Below, piece by piece: positions 1-11,878 of a DNA stretch of 64,000 nucleotides. The stretch is from Cupriavidus basilensis OR16 (GTDB taxonomy: Bacteria > Pseudomonadota > Gammaproteobacteria > Burkholderiales > Burkholderiaceae), in assembly GCF_000243095.1 (NCBI RefSeq), contig NZ_AHJE01000042.1, positions 1-64,000 on the forward strand. The letters run 5' to 3'. The position numbers and the translations under genes were made by a program. How positions within the stretch are numbered: position 1 is the first letter of the stretch; each line of letters opens with the position of its first letter. A model generated the notes under the pieces. The model was not told the origin of the DNA and did not search any database. It saw only the letters and a list, made by a program, of their open reading frames with translations.

Positions 1-285
1 AAAGACGCCGGCTCGACCAAGATGTTCGACATCGCCGAACGGCTGGAAACGACCATGTGGGACATCAAGAAGATGTTCCCCAACCTGGACTGGTTCAGCG
101 CGGTGAGCTACCACGTGATGGGTGTGCCGACCGCCATGTTCACGCCGCTGTTCGTGATCGCGCGGACCTCCGGCTGGGCTGCCCACATCATCGAGCAGCG
201 CATCGACAACAAGATCATCCGCCCCAGCGCCAACTACACGGGGCCGGAGAACCTGAAGTTCGTGCCAATCGGAAAACGAAAATAG
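1..285 (+). CDS. prpC: 2-methylcitrate synthase, C-terminal part
   Basis: This is the 3' end of a gene that begins before the window; the frame is open from base 1 and stops with TAG at 283-285. The residues [39 protein letters not shown] and [12 protein letters not shown] are the C-terminal signature of 2-methylcitrate synthase/citrate synthase, including the Arg-containing active-site segment. The enzyme condenses propionyl-CoA (or acetyl-CoA) with oxaloacetate in the cytoplasm, the first step of the 2-methylcitrate cycle. prpD and acnA follow on the same strand, which supports prpC over housekeeping gltA. The start and N-terminal domain cannot be seen. Confidence 0.9.
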   Translation, partial: KDAGSTKMFDIAERLETTMWDIKKMFPNLDWFSAVSYHVMGVPTAMFTPLFVIARTSGWAAHIIEQRIDNKIIRPSANYTGPENLKFVPIGKRK

Positions 286-470
286 TCTGAACAGACCGGA
301 AACCGCCCTGCCATGTTGCGAAGCCGCCCCTGGCCGCACCGAATTATGTAACCGATGGTAGGTGCACTACGCCCCGACTTTCAAATCGTAGAGAATAGCG
401 GCGGACCTGTGACTGCCAGCGTTCCCGGCAGTCCACCGCCTTTGACCCAACTCCAGAAGGAACCCACAGA

Positions 471-1010
471 ATGAAGCATCTCGTCCTCGCCGCCTGCATC
501 GGCGCCTTTACGCTGACCACCGCCGGTGTTGCGATGGCCCAGGAACCGGCCAAAAAGGCCGCTCCCGCCAAGAAGGCTCATGTGAAAAGCACCAAGAAGG
601 GCGCTGCGGCGGCAGCACCCGCGGCCATCCCCAACGGCGAAAAATGGCAATGTGAACTGGGCCACGTCATGTACATCGGCGGCAACATGCGGCGCGATGA
701 AGTCATCACCGTGAACTGGGAGGGCAAGGAATACCGCCTGCCGCGCCTGTCCACCGTGACCGGCGCCGACCGCTATTTCGACGCCCGCTCCGGCCTGGAC
801 CTGGTCGTGATCCCGAGCAAGGCCATGCTGTTCAACAAGAACGCCGGCCAGCGCCTGGCCGACGAGTGCCAGACCGCGGACATGCAGGCTGGCGGTTCGG
901 CCCCGACCCAGGCTGGCGCGCTGCGCGCTCCTGTAGCCACCCCGTTGCTGGTCGCCCCGTCGGCCCCGGCAGCCGATGCCCCCCAGGCACCTGCCGCCCC
1001 GAAGCAGTAA
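471..1010 (+). CDS. Secreted MliC-like protein (hypothetical)
   Basis: A 179-aa protein with a clear Sec signal peptide (MKHLVLAACIGAFTLTTAGVAMA, cleavage near residue 23), a Lys/Ala-rich linker, a globular middle at about residues 55-130 and a Pro/Ala-rich low-complexity tail. The core has two cysteines (KWQCELG near the start, ADECQT near the end) around a small beta-rich segment ending YRLPRLSTVTGADRYFD, which resembles MliC-type lysozyme-inhibitor folds. That family assignment is an inference. A Shine-Dalgarno-like GGAAC precedes the ATG. It sits between prpC and prpD on the same strand, so it may be transcribed with them, but nothing ties it to propionate metabolism. Confidence 0.75.
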   Translation: MKHLVLAACIGAFTLTTAGVAMAQEPAKKAAPAKKAHVKSTKKGAAAAAPAAIPNGEKWQCELGHVMYIGGNMRRDEVITVNWEGKEYRLPRLSTVTGADRYFDARSGLDLVVIPSKAMLFNKNAGQRLADECQTADMQAGGSAPTQAGALRAPVATPLLVAPSAPAADAPQAPAAPKQ

Positions 1011-1051
1011 GCAGTAAGGCATAAGCAGTAGGTAGCAGGCGGTAAGCAGTA
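1002..1051 (+). repeat. Short AAGCAGTA repeats after a stop codon
   Basis: Four exact copies of AAGCAGTA lie at 1002-1009, 1009-1016, 1023-1030 and 1044-1051. The first is the gene's own last two codons plus the start of its stop (AAG CAG TAA). The array therefore looks like slippage copies of the gene's 3' terminus in the spacer before prpD. Confidence 0.7.
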
Positions 1052-1127
1052 GCAAGGGGCCATGGCCTGGCATTGTCCGGTCATGGCCCCATGGGCATCA
1101 GGAAGCACAAATATCCGAGGAAATCCC

Positions 1128-2579
1128 ATGTCCGCGCATATTTCGAACGTCCGCCCCGAACCGGACCCGGTCATGGTCGACATTGTCGACTACGTCACCC
1201 GGTATCAGGTCAAGAGCGCGCTTGCCTACGACACGGCCCGCAACTGCCTGATCGACACGCTCGGCTGCGGCCTGGAAGCCCTGTCGTATCCGGCCTGCAC
1301 CAAGCTGCTGGGCCCGATCGTGCCCGGCACGGTGGTCCCCAACGGCGCCAAGGTGCCTGGCACCCAATTCCAGCTCGACCCGGTCCAGGCCGCCTTCAAT
1401 ATCGGCGCCATGATCCGCTGGCTCGATTTCAACGACACCTGGCTGGCCGCCGAATGGGGCCATCCCTCGGATAACCTCGGCGGCATCCTCGCCACCGCCG
1501 ACTGGCTCTCGCGCAACAACGTGGCCATCGGGCGCAAGCCGCTGACCATGAAGGACGTGCTTACCGGCATGATCAAGGCCCATGAGATCCAGGGCTGCAT
1601 CGCGCTGGAGAACGCCTTCAACAAGGTCGGCCTGGACCACGTGGTGCTGGTCAAGGTGGCCTCCGCCGCCGTGGTTGCGCAGATGCTCGGCCTGGCCCGT
1701 GATGAAATCCTCAACGCGGTGTCCCTTGCCTGGGTCGACGGGCAATCGCTGCGCACCTACCGCCACGCCCCCAACACCGGCAGCCGCAAGAGCTGGGCCG
1801 CCGGCGACGCCACCAGCCGCGCGGTACGCCTGGCGCTGATCGCCCGGACCGGCGAGATGGGCTATCCGTCGGTGCTGAGCGCCAAGGGCTGGGGCTTCTA
1901 CGACGTGCTGTTCAAGGGCCAGCCCTTCAGGTTCCAGCGCCCGTATGGCACCTACGTGATGGAGAACGTGCTGTTCAAGATCGCCTTCCCGGCCGAGTTC
2001 CACTCGCAGACCGCGGTGGAGGCCGCCATGACCCTGCACGGCCAGTTGTCCGCCGCGGGCAAGACGGCGGCGGATATCAGGCAGGTCACCATCCGTACCC
2101 ACGAGGCCTGCATCCGCATCATCGACAAGAAGGGCCCGCTGGCCAACCCGGCCGACCGCGACCACTGCATCCAGTACATGGCAGCAGTGCCGTTGCTGTT
2201 CGGCCGGCTGACCGCCGAGGACTATGAAGACAAAGTCGCAGCGGACCCGCGCATCGACGCCCTGCGCGACAAGATCGTGTGTGTGGAGGATCCGCAGTTC
2301 ACCGCCGACTACCACGACCCCGACAAGCGTTCGATCGCCAATGCGCTGACCGTTGCGCTGAACGACGGCACGGTGCTGCCCGAAGTCGTGGTGGAATACC
2401 CGCTCGGCCACAAGCGCCGGCGCGAAGACGGCATCCCGCTGCTGGTGGAAAAATTCAAGACCAACCTGGCCCGCCGCTTCCCGGCCAGGCAGCAGCAAGC
2501 AATCCTGGCGGTGTCGCTGGATCAGGCCCGCCTGGAGGCCATGCCGGTCAATGAGTATGTCGACCTCTACGTGATCTGA
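1128..2579 (+). CDS. prpD: 2-methylcitrate dehydratase
   Basis: A 483-aa MmgE/PrpD-family protein, the usual PrpD length. It dehydrates 2-methylcitrate to 2-methyl-cis-aconitate in the methylcitrate cycle. Family hallmarks include DFNDTW at residues 100-105, followed by the [17 protein letters not shown] stretch, and [14 protein letters not shown] in the middle. The frame extends upstream to 1062, but the ATG at 1128 has a GAGG ribosome site just upstream and gives the standard N-terminus. It follows prpC and the MliC-like gene and precedes acnA on the same strand, consistent with a prp cluster. Confidence 0.93.
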   Translation: MSAHISNVRPEPDPVMVDIVDYVTRYQVKSALAYDTARNCLIDTLGCGLEALSYPACTKLLGPIVPGTVVPNGAKVPGTQFQLDPVQAAFNIGAMIRWLDFNDTWLAAEWGHPSDNLGGILATADWLSRNNVAIGRKPLTMKDVLTGMIKAHEIQGCIALENAFNKVGLDHVVLVKVASAAVVAQMLGLARDEILNAVSLAWVDGQSLRTYRHAPNTGSRKSWAAGDATSRAVRLALIARTGEMGYPSVLSAKGWGFYDVLFKGQPFRFQRPYGTYVMENVLFKIAFPAEFHSQTAVEAAMTLHGQLSAAGKTAADIRQVTIRTHEACIRIIDKKGPLANPADRDHCIQYMAAVPLLFGRLTAEDYEDKVAADPRIDALRDKIVCVEDPQFTADYHDPDKRSIANALTVALNDGTVLPEVVVEYPLGHKRRREDGIPLLVEKFKTNLARRFPARQQQAILAVSLDQARLEAMPVNEYVDLYVI

Positions 2580-2621
2580 GCAAAAACTGGGGCAATTCGC
2601 GTGCGGTAACACCAACGGGGG

Positions 2622-2651
2622 CTGACGGGGTCTGCCAGCTTGGCCTAAAAT
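2622..2651 (+). promoter_or_regulatory. Candidate acnA promoter
   Basis: CTGACG at 2622-2627 and TAAAAT at 2646-2651, separated by 18 bp, resemble sigma-70 -35 and -10 boxes. They lie in the 274-bp gap between prpD and acnA, about 200 bp upstream of the acnA start, so acnA may have its own promoter in addition to read-through. The call is by eye only. Confidence 0.45.
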
Positions 2652-2853
2652 CCACGCGGCACGTACCCAGGTTTAGCGATTCAGCAACCAGGCAGCCCTG
2701 CGAGATCAACAAACAAGAAAAGCAGTACGCATGAACACGGCGCGCCACCTGCGCCGCGCGCCGCGCGGCAGTCCTGCTTCACCGGCAGCCGGCGGCGATA
2801 GACGATTTACGAGCCCAAGCAAGTCCGCACCATCCTTCGATTGGAGTAAGGCA

Positions 2854-5577
<2,724 letters not shown>

Positions 5578-5612
5578 CCGGCAAGCCCTGGGCCCTTCGG
5601 GGCCAAGGGGTG

Positions 5613-5665
5613 ACGCCGCTGGCCCTGCGCCTCTTCCGGAGGCCATGGCCAGCGGCGTTTTTCTT
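5613..5665 (+). terminator. Rho-independent terminator of acnA
   Basis: ACGCCGCTGGCC (5613-5624) pairs with GGCCAGCGGCGT (5647-5658), followed by a T-rich tract to about 5665. It lies 35 bases after the acnA stop. Confidence 0.85.
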
Positions 5666-5850
5666 TGGGGCGCCATCCGCGCTGGCCCTAAAGCGCACCA
5701 GCCGCCGCTTGTGCCGGGCTCACCCCAAGTGTTGGCCGGTGTAAGTTCCACGCAAGCCTGCCCTGCCAAACTGCCCGCTATCCACAAAGAAAACGCCTTG
5801 CGCGGGACAGCCATGCCGGCCAGCCCCGCCTGAAACGCACAGGAGACACC

Positions 5851-5997
5851 ATGGCAAAGATTTTCATCGCATTCGTCGTTATTGCGGGCGCGGCACTCTA
5901 TCTGCTGTCCAAGGGCGGCGATGTCTCGATGGGCGGCGAGCAGCACGGCGTGGAAACCCACGCGCCGGAGCCCGCGCAAGCGCCAGCGCAGAAGTAA
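5851..5997 (+). CDS. 48-aa small membrane protein
   Basis: An ORF of 48 codons beginning MAKIFIAFVVIAGAALYLLS, with a perfect AGGAGA ribosome site 6 bases before the ATG. One hydrophobic helix (about residues 4-19) is followed by a Gly/Ser stretch and a Pro/Ala/Gln/Lys-rich tail ending APAQK. It lies alone between two intrinsic terminators, so it appears to be its own transcription unit. I do not recognise a function. The strong ribosome site, defined topology and flanking terminators argue that it is real. Confidence 0.7.
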   Translation: MAKIFIAFVVIAGAALYLLSKGGDVSMGGEQHGVETHAPEPAQAPAQK

Positions 5998-6048
5998 AAG
6001 CCCGGCGGTACCGCCGCCGCGCGAAGTGCACCTGACGCAATGCAATAC

Positions 6049-6077
6049 AGCCGCCCGGCGCCTGGCGGCTTTTTTTG
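6049..6077 (+). terminator. Rho-independent terminator after the 48-aa ORF
   Basis: AGCCGCC (6049-6055) pairs with GGCGGCT (6064-6070), followed by a run of seven T. Confidence 0.8.
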
Positions 6078-6129
6078 TCAACGCAGCGAGTAGAATACCG
6101 TTTTACGGAAAAACGGATGATTTCGACTT

Positions 6130-7332
6130 ATGGCAGGTTTTCGCCCCAAGGCTTCCCAACGTCTTTCGCCTGACGCCGAGCGTCTGGTGGCCGATGCGCT
6201 TGCGCTCGATGCCTCGGGCAGCCGCATGGAGGATGGCTACTGGGAGCGGCGTCTTTCGCAGCGCCTGGGCCGGCTCCTGAAGAACGGCAGCCAGTCCGCG
6301 CTCGACGCGGCGCTCGAACACCTGTTCAAGCACAACGCCGACGCCTCCGACGTGCTCGCCGAGCAAGCCGAGACCCTGGCCGAATCGGCTACCGTCGAAA
6401 TCGACGGCGTCAGCTACGACGCCCTGCTGATCGCCGCGCCCATCCTGGCCCACACCCGCTACGCCATCCCGTCCGGCGCGCTCAAGCCCGAGCTGTCGCA
6501 GACGCTGGCGGTGCACATGCAGGCGCATGTGCTGGCGGCCAACACCAAGATGGCGCTGTCGCCCTACCTGTACAGCATCGACCAGCTGCCGCGCACGCAC
6601 AGCGACACCTTTGCCCTGACCTACAAGCTGGTATCGGCCGCCATGGCCGGGACCACGCCCAAGGTAGACCTGCGCGACCTGCCGGAAACCGCGCCCATCC
6701 TGGCCGATCCGCGCTACCTGCTGGCGGTGGTGGTGGCGCCGCACGAGCAGGCCCTGTTCCGCTGGCAGGAAGACGCCAAGGAACACCATGCCGAGCGCAG
6801 CGTGTGCCTGGAGCAATGGCGCACCCAGGTGCAGCCCTCGATCGCGCTGCTGATGCCCGGCTGCGAGTTCGAGCTGCTGCTGCCCGACGCCTTCTTCCTG
6901 TCCTGCCGCGAATCCGACAAGAGCATCCGCCCGCTGACCGTGCGCGCCGCCGTCAACTACCTGTGCGGCACGCTGGACGTGCCCGCCGGCCAGATGGCGG
7001 CCGTGGTGGCGGCATTCGGCGAGGAAGAAGTCGAGGAATACCGCGTGGGCTTCACCATGCGCGGCGAGAAGGATGTGATCTACGGCATCGTCTGGCCAGT
7101 GTACGGCCGCGAGTCCGGCGAGATCGACGCCAGCGAGAAAGACAACCCGCTGGAACAGATCTGCGAGGAACTGCGCAACGCCGGGGTGGAAGACATCTTC
7201 CGCCACGCCGCGCTGTTCGACCCCGAGTATTGCGAAGACTGCGGCACGCCGCTCTACGCCGACCGCTCCGGCGAGATCGTCCACGCCGAGTTGCCCGAAG
7301 ACGCGCCCACGCAGCAGCCGCTGTTCCACTGA
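6130..7332 (+). CDS. DUF2863 family protein
   Basis: A 400-aa cytoplasmic protein with no signal peptide or membrane helix. Its composition and landmarks (N-terminal MAGFRPKASQRLSPDAERL, central ALLMPGCEFELLLPDAFFLSCRESD, C-terminal EYCEDCGTPLYADRSGEIVH) match the DUF2863 family of betaproteobacteria, whose function is unknown. The CxxC near the C-terminus looks like half of a zinc-knuckle site. The ATG at 6130 is preceded by a weak GGATGA. The gene ends just before a hairpin shared with the convergent trmB-like gene. Confidence 0.8.
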   Translation: MAGFRPKASQRLSPDAERLVADALALDASGSRMEDGYWERRLSQRLGRLLKNGSQSALDAALEHLFKHNADASDVLAEQAETLAESATVEIDGVSYDALLIAAPILAHTRYAIPSGALKPELSQTLAVHMQAHVLAANTKMALSPYLYSIDQLPRTHSDTFALTYKLVSAAMAGTTPKVDLRDLPETAPILADPRYLLAVVVAPHEQALFRWQEDAKEHHAERSVCLEQWRTQVQPSIALLMPGCEFELLLPDAFFLSCRESDKSIRPLTVRAAVNYLCGTLDVPAGQMAAVVAAFGEEEVEEYRVGFTMRGEKDVIYGIVWPVYGRESGEIDASEKDNPLEQICEELRNAGVEDIFRHAALFDPEYCEDCGTPLYADRSGEIVHAELPEDAPTQQPLFH

Positions 7333-7375
7333 GCGGTTAGCGCTGCGCTTAGCGCCTTTGCGCCACACCAGATTG

Positions 7376-7407
7376 ACGGCCCGCCTCGCGCGGGCCGTTT
7401 TTCTTTC
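7376..7407 (+). terminator. Terminator between DUF2863 and trmB-like genes
   Basis: ACGGCCCGC (7376-7384) pairs with GCGGGCCGT (7390-7398), followed by T-rich sequence on the plus strand. It overlaps the 3' end of the convergent minus-strand gene. Confidence 0.8.
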
Positions 7408-8080
7408 AGGCCGGCGCGGCCTCGCTCACGCAGCGCCACAGCGCGTGGCCGGAAGCCGCGTACTTGCGCTCGAACGGCGTGATGGCCTCGGCTGGCTGCC
7501 ACAACTCGACCTGGGCCGGCCGCCCAACCAGCGCCAGGGCCTGCGCGAACTCGTCGATATAGACCTGCCAGTTGCTGCGGCATTCAAGGTATGTGCCACA
7601 CGCAGCCAGCGCCGGGAACACCGCATGGCCTTGCCAGCGCCGCCCCAGGTGGCCGATCTTGGGCCAGGGGTTGGGATACAGCACGTAATGGCGATCCACG
7701 GCGATGCGATCCGCCTGCAGCATCCGCCAGACGTCGACCAGGTCCGCGCGCGCCCAGGCGAAATTGTCCGGCATCGGGCCGTCCCACCAGTCCTTGCCCC
7801 CGGCCAGCCGCTTCTCAGACTGATCCACGCCGATGACGAAATGCCCGGGGTATGCCGTGGCCAGGCGCAAGGTGCTCTCCCCTACGCCACAGCCGGCGTC
7901 CAGGATCAACGGGGCCGCCCCGGCCTGCTGCCATTGCTGCAATGCAAGATCAAGCGCGCGCCGGCTCGGCTCGCCGATGGGCTTGCGAAAAGGCTCGGCC
8001 AGGTGGCGGGCAAGGCGCGCCGCGAGATGGTCGTGGACATCGGCCTGGGCCGAGGTGATGGTGCGGGAGTTGGCAAACAT
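7406..8080 (-). CDS. trmB: TrmB-family tRNA (guanine-N7) methyltransferase
   Basis: A 224-aa SAM-dependent methyltransferase. Motif I is LDAGCGVGESTLRLA and the acidic end of motif II is GVDQSEKRL. The TrmB-type catalytic segment YVLYPNPWPKIGHLGRRWQGH follows. TrmB proteins methylate G46 in tRNA variable loops. The second half is more divergent than canonical TrmB, so this may be a paralogue. The frame extends to 8161, but the ATG at 8080 (MFANSRTITSAQADVH) gives a normal N-terminus; the ribosome site is poor for either start. Confidence 0.75.
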   Translation of the reverse strand: MFANSRTITSAQADVHDHLAARLARHLAEPFRKPIGEPSRRALDLALQQWQQAGAAPLILDAGCGVGESTLRLATAYPGHFVIGVDQSEKRLAGGKDWWDGPMPDNFAWARADLVDVWRMLQADRIAVDRHYVLYPNPWPKIGHLGRRWQGHAVFPALAACGTYLECRSNWQVYIDEFAQALALVGRPAQVELWQPAEAITPFERKYAASGHALWRCVSEAAPA

Positions 8081-8341
8081 GGGCGGGATTCTACCCGGCT
8101 GCCGATCGATGCGGGATCGCCCGGGCTTGCGGTCCTGGCGATGGCCGTGGACAAATGCCATCCGCTGCGGCGAGCATAAGGATATGACGTCGATGTCGCA
8201 CGCAGATGTCGTTTTGACGGCACAATGCGTGCAACCGGGGTGGACAAGCGGGCTGCCCTAGCCCGTCCCGCCACCCCCATCTGAGAACCCGCCGCCGCCC
8301 ATCCCCATCCTGGCGACGGCCCGTACGAGGAGCGCATCCCG

Positions 8342-9976
8342 ATGACCGCCACACGCCGCACACGCCACCCATCCAGCCCCACCGCCATGATGCCGCGCCG
8401 CACGCTGCTACAGGCCGGCGCCGCGCTCGCGCTCGGCAGTGCCGCGCTGATGCTGTTGCCCGCCAGTGCGGCGCAGGCCGAAGACCTGCGTATCGGCCTG
8501 TCGGCCGATGTGACCTCGATGGATCCGCAGTGGAACAACGCCGGCCCCAACAACGCCATCGCGCTGCATATCTTCGAGTCGCTGGTGTTCATGGACAAGA
8601 ACGCCCGCTACATCCCCGGCCTGGCGCTGTCGTGGAAGCCGGTCAACGCCATCACCTGGGAAGTCAAGCTGCGTCCCAACGTGAAATGGCATGACGGCAC
8701 GCCGTTCACCAGCGAAGACGTCAAGGCCTCGCTCGAGCGGCCCGACAAGCTCACCAACAGCCCGGGCTCCTTCACCAGCTACACCAAGCCCATCGCGCGC
8801 ATCGACACGCCTGACCCGCTGACCGTGCGCCTGACCATGAGCGTGCCGAACTACGCCAACCTGGCCAACGACCTGAACAGCGTGCCGATCATGCCGAAGA
8901 AGGTCGCGGCCACGCTGAGCCAGGCCGACTTCGACTCGGGCAAGGCGATGATCGGTACCGGCCCGTTCAAGTTCGTGCGCTTCGCGCGCGGGCAGGAAAT
9001 CGTGATGGCCAAGAACCCCGACTACTGGGGCCCAAAGCCGGAATGGGATCGCGCGATCTTCCGCATCATCACGGACAACGGCGCGCGCAGCGCGGCGCTG
9101 CTGTCAGGTGACGTGGACGTGATCGAAAGCGTGCCGTCCGCCGACGTGGCCAAGCTCAAGCAGAACCCCAAGTTCCGCATCGAGCAGCAGGTCTCGTGGC
9201 GCACCATCTTCTGGCAGATGGACCAGCAGCGCGACAACCCGCCCTTCGTCACCGACAAGGCCGGCAAGCCGCTGGGCAAGAACCCGTTCAAGGACGTACG
9301 CGTGCGCACCGCCATCAGCCGCGCGCTGAACCGCGACGCCATCGTCAGCCGCATCATGGAAGGCCTGGCCGTGCCGGCCTCGTCGATCGTATCGCCGCAG
9401 ATCTTCGGCCATCCTGGCACCAAGCCCGAAGCCTACGATCCCGAAGGCGCCAAGAAACTGCTGGCCGCGGCCGGCTATCCGGACGGCTTCGGCCTGACGC
9501 TGCACGCCACCAACAACCGCTACCTGAACGATGCCGCCGTAGCCCAGGCCACCGCCAGCATGCTCACGCGCATCGGCATCCAGACCAAGGTGGAGACACT
9601 GCCCGTAGCCGCGTACTTCACCCGTGCGCGCCAGGGTGAATTCGCGTTCGAGATGCTGGGCTGGGGCTCGGCGGCGGCCGACGTGGCACTGCGGTCTATC
9701 ACTGGCACGCCGAATCCCAAGACAGGATACGGCACCTGGAACTGGGGCAAGTACAGCAACACGCAACTCGACCAGCTGATCGAGAAGTCGCTGACCACGG
9801 TGAGCAGCGACAAGGCGCGCGAGGAAAACGCACGGGCCGCCGCCAGGTTCGCGCTGGCCGATCACGCCATCATCCCCTCGCACAGCCAGCTGGCGATGTG
9901 GGCGATGCGCAAGGACCTGAAGTACGAAGCGCGCACCGACGAATGGTCGCTGGCGCAGTTCTTCCACAAGCAATAA
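8342..9976 (+). CDS. Peptide-type ABC transporter substrate-binding protein
   Basis: A 544-aa periplasmic SBP_bac_5 protein of the DppA/OppA/NikA group. The N-terminus has PRRTLLQAG followed by a long hydrophobic segment and ASAAQA, so export may be through Tat or Sec. Family landmarks are SADVTSMDPQWNNAGP, WEVKLRPNVKWHDGTPFTSEDV, GTGPFKF and NPDYWGP. A GAGGAG site precedes the ATG. No permease or ATPase gene is adjacent, so it is an orphan binding protein of unknown ligand (oligopeptide, or possibly glutathione or nickel). Confidence 0.88.
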   Translation: MTATRRTRHPSSPTAMMPRRTLLQAGAALALGSAALMLLPASAAQAEDLRIGLSADVTSMDPQWNNAGPNNAIALHIFESLVFMDKNARYIPGLALSWKPVNAITWEVKLRPNVKWHDGTPFTSEDVKASLERPDKLTNSPGSFTSYTKPIARIDTPDPLTVRLTMSVPNYANLANDLNSVPIMPKKVAATLSQADFDSGKAMIGTGPFKFVRFARGQEIVMAKNPDYWGPKPEWDRAIFRIITDNGARSAALLSGDVDVIESVPSADVAKLKQNPKFRIEQQVSWRTIFWQMDQQRDNPPFVTDKAGKPLGKNPFKDVRVRTAISRALNRDAIVSRIMEGLAVPASSIVSPQIFGHPGTKPEAYDPEGAKKLLAAAGYPDGFGLTLHATNNRYLNDAAVAQATASMLTRIGIQTKVETLPVAAYFTRARQGEFAFEMLGWGSAAADVALRSITGTPNPKTGYGTWNWGKYSNTQLDQLIEKSLTTVSSDKAREENARAAARFALADHAIIPSHSQLAMWAMRKDLKYEARTDEWSLAQFFHKQ

Positions 9977-10000
9977 GGAAAGCTAGCAGCCCGTTACGCC

Positions 10001-10035
10001 CTTGCGGCGCTGGCGTTCAAGGCCTGCGCCGCAAG
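10001..10035. terminator. Hairpin between convergent genes
   Basis: CTTGCGGCGC (10001-10010) is the inverse of GCGCCGCAAG (10026-10035). It lies between the convergent binding-protein and spermidine-synthase-like genes. There is no T-run, so it is at best a weak or Rho-assisted terminator. Confidence 0.4.
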
Positions 10036-10058
10036 GTGCACGGTGCAAGCCAGCCTCG

Positions 10059-10829
10059 TCAAATGCGCAGCCCATCCTCCTGCCGCGCGTTCGCCGCTTG
10101 CAACTTCTTCACCCAGTCGCGCGCCGGCAAGCCGGTGGTGTCCTCCACCACCTTGGCGCGCGCCTCCAGTACGTCCCACGACACATCGATCGCCGGCCCG
10201 TTGAAAGCCAGGGCAATGACATTGCCGTCATGCACCTCGGGAAACACCAGCACGCGGTTATCGAATGCCTCGCAGATACGCACGATGTTCTTGGGAAAGC
10301 TGTCGTGGTCGCCGAACAGGTTGATGGTCATCACGCCCGGCGCCTTCAGCACGCGGCGGCAGGCCTTGTAGAAGGCAGTGGTGTCCAGCACCGGGCCGCG
10401 CGCGGTGGCGTCATAGAGATCGACCTGCAGGACATCGAGCTCGCCGGTGTGGGCGCCGTCCATCACATAGTCCCAGGCATCCTGCTCACGCACGGTAAGG
10501 CGCTCGTCGTCCTCGCGCAGGCCGAACATGCTGCGCCCGGCCACGATCACCGAAGGATTCAGCTCCACCGCCGTCACGCGCGCGCGGCTGAACTGGCGAT
10601 GACAGAACTTGGTCAGCGCGGCCGCACCCAGGCCCAGCTGCGTCACGTGGAAATCCGGCGCCGACGGCGACAGGAACAGCAGCCACGCCATCATCTGCTG
10701 CGCGTACTCCAGCTCGATGGCATCGGGCTTGCGCAGGCGCATGGCGCCCTGCACCCATTCGGTGCCGAAATGCAGGTAGCGCACGCCTTCCATTTCAGAA
10801 AAGGTCACCGGCGCGAAGCGCGGCGTCAT
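10059..10829 (-). CDS. Spermidine-synthase-like methyltransferase-fold protein
   Basis: A 256-aa protein of the polyamine aminopropyltransferase (SpeE-like) Rossmann superfamily. Visible motifs are VTQLGLGAAALTKFC (motif I region), VTAVELNPSVI with an acidic ribose-binding residue, and ELDVLQVDLYDA. The canonical SpeE gate and active-site residues are not obvious, so polyamine synthesis is not assured. The frame continues to 10955 and adds a 42-residue Arg/Ala-rich extension, but the ATG at 10829 has AGGAAAA at ideal spacing and is the better start. A TPR membrane protein gene lies upstream on the same strand. Confidence 0.75.
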   Translation of the reverse strand: MTPRFAPVTFSEMEGVRYLHFGTEWVQGAMRLRKPDAIELEYAQQMMAWLLFLSPSAPDFHVTQLGLGAAALTKFCHRQFSRARVTAVELNPSVIVAGRSMFGLREDDERLTVREQDAWDYVMDGAHTGELDVLQVDLYDATARGPVLDTTAFYKACRRVLKAPGVMTINLFGDHDSFPKNIVRICEAFDNRVLVFPEVHDGNVIALAFNGPAIDVSWDVLEARAKVVEDTTGLPARDWVKKLQAANARQEDGLRI

Positions 10830-11029
10830 GCGCTTTTCCTCGCGCTGGGCGGCTTGCGCGCCGCGTGCGCCTCGTGCGTCGTCAAGGCTGCGCGTGCCGC
10901 GCGCGGGACGGCGCGAGGCCACGGCTTCAATCGATTTGCGTTTGAGAAGTGTCATGATTGTCAGGAAAAATACGTGTCAGCGTGCCGCCCACCCGGACGG
11001 CACGTAAGTCGGTTCGGATCGATCCGGAA

Positions 11030-11764
11030 TCAGGCCTTGCCGAGCGCGCCCTGGGCGCGCTGCAGCCACTCCCGGTTGTGCTCGCGGGCATGGCGCGGCC
11101 AGTGCTTGCCGTCGTGCACGATCTCCGCGTACAGCGCCTGGGCGCGCTCGCGGTCGGCCGGCTCCCCGCGCGCCGCCAGCCAGTCGGCAAACAGGCAACG
11201 CGCGGCGGCGTCGCTGGCGCAGGTCAGCGCCTGCTCGAATGCGGCGCGCGTGCCCGGCGCGTCCGACGCGGCCAGCGCGCGGGCGTACAGCAACGCAGGG
11301 TCGGCTTGCTGGCGAGCCTGTGGCTGGGCGGCGAACAAGCGCTCCAGCGCAGCCACGGCGGCGGCGTGGCCGCCGGTGGCGAACTGCGCGCGCGCCAGCC
11401 CAAGCAGCAAGGCCGGATCGGAGGCGAATGGGCCGCTGGCGGCAGCCTCGTAGTGCTCGAGCGCGGCCTTGGGCTCGCCGGCATCCAGCAAGGCGGCGCC
11501 CAGGCGCATGCGGTGATCGACGGTGGGCGCGCGGTCGAACGCGTCGCGCGCCTCGCGCACCGCGCGGTTGGGGTCGACCAGCTGGCCAATGGCGCGCTTG
11601 GCGGCCCGCGCGCCCCGCGTCTGGCGCAGGCCGGGCAGGTAGATGGCGAAGAAATACACCACGCTGCCCAGGCCCGGGAAGGCGAACAGGATCAGCAGCC
11701 AGTACATGTTCTGCTGGGTGCGCACCGCATGCACGGCGACAAAACCAATTCCTAAATACGGCAT
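11030..11764 (-). CDS. TPR-repeat membrane protein
   Basis: A 244-aa protein with an N-terminal transmembrane segment (NMYWLLILFAFPGLGSVVYFFAIYLPGL, about residues 18-45). A cytoplasmic helical region follows whose Ala-rich pairs (RMRLGAALLDAGEPKAALEHYEAAA, ALLLGLARAQFATGGHAAAVAALERL) are tetratricopeptide repeats. TPR proteins of this shape act as assembly scaffolds; the partner is unknown. The spermidine-synthase-like gene lies downstream on the same strand. The ribosome site before the ATG is weak. Confidence 0.75.
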   Translation of the reverse strand: MPYLGIGFVAVHAVRTQQNMYWLLILFAFPGLGSVVYFFAIYLPGLRQTRGARAAKRAIGQLVDPNRAVREARDAFDRAPTVDHRMRLGAALLDAGEPKAALEHYEAAASGPFASDPALLLGLARAQFATGGHAAAVAALERLFAAQPQARQQADPALLYARALAASDAPGTRAAFEQALTCASDAAARCLFADWLAARGEPADRERAQALYAEIVHDGKHWPRHAREHNREWLQRAQGALGKA

Positions 11765-11878
11765 TGTCTAACTATCTACTGTCATGAACGCCACATACGG
11801 TTAGCTTGTCTTGCACCTGCCTGCCCCAAACCCGAGCCCCCTATCCAACCTGGCCCCCACGACAAAGGATCTGCAGAT

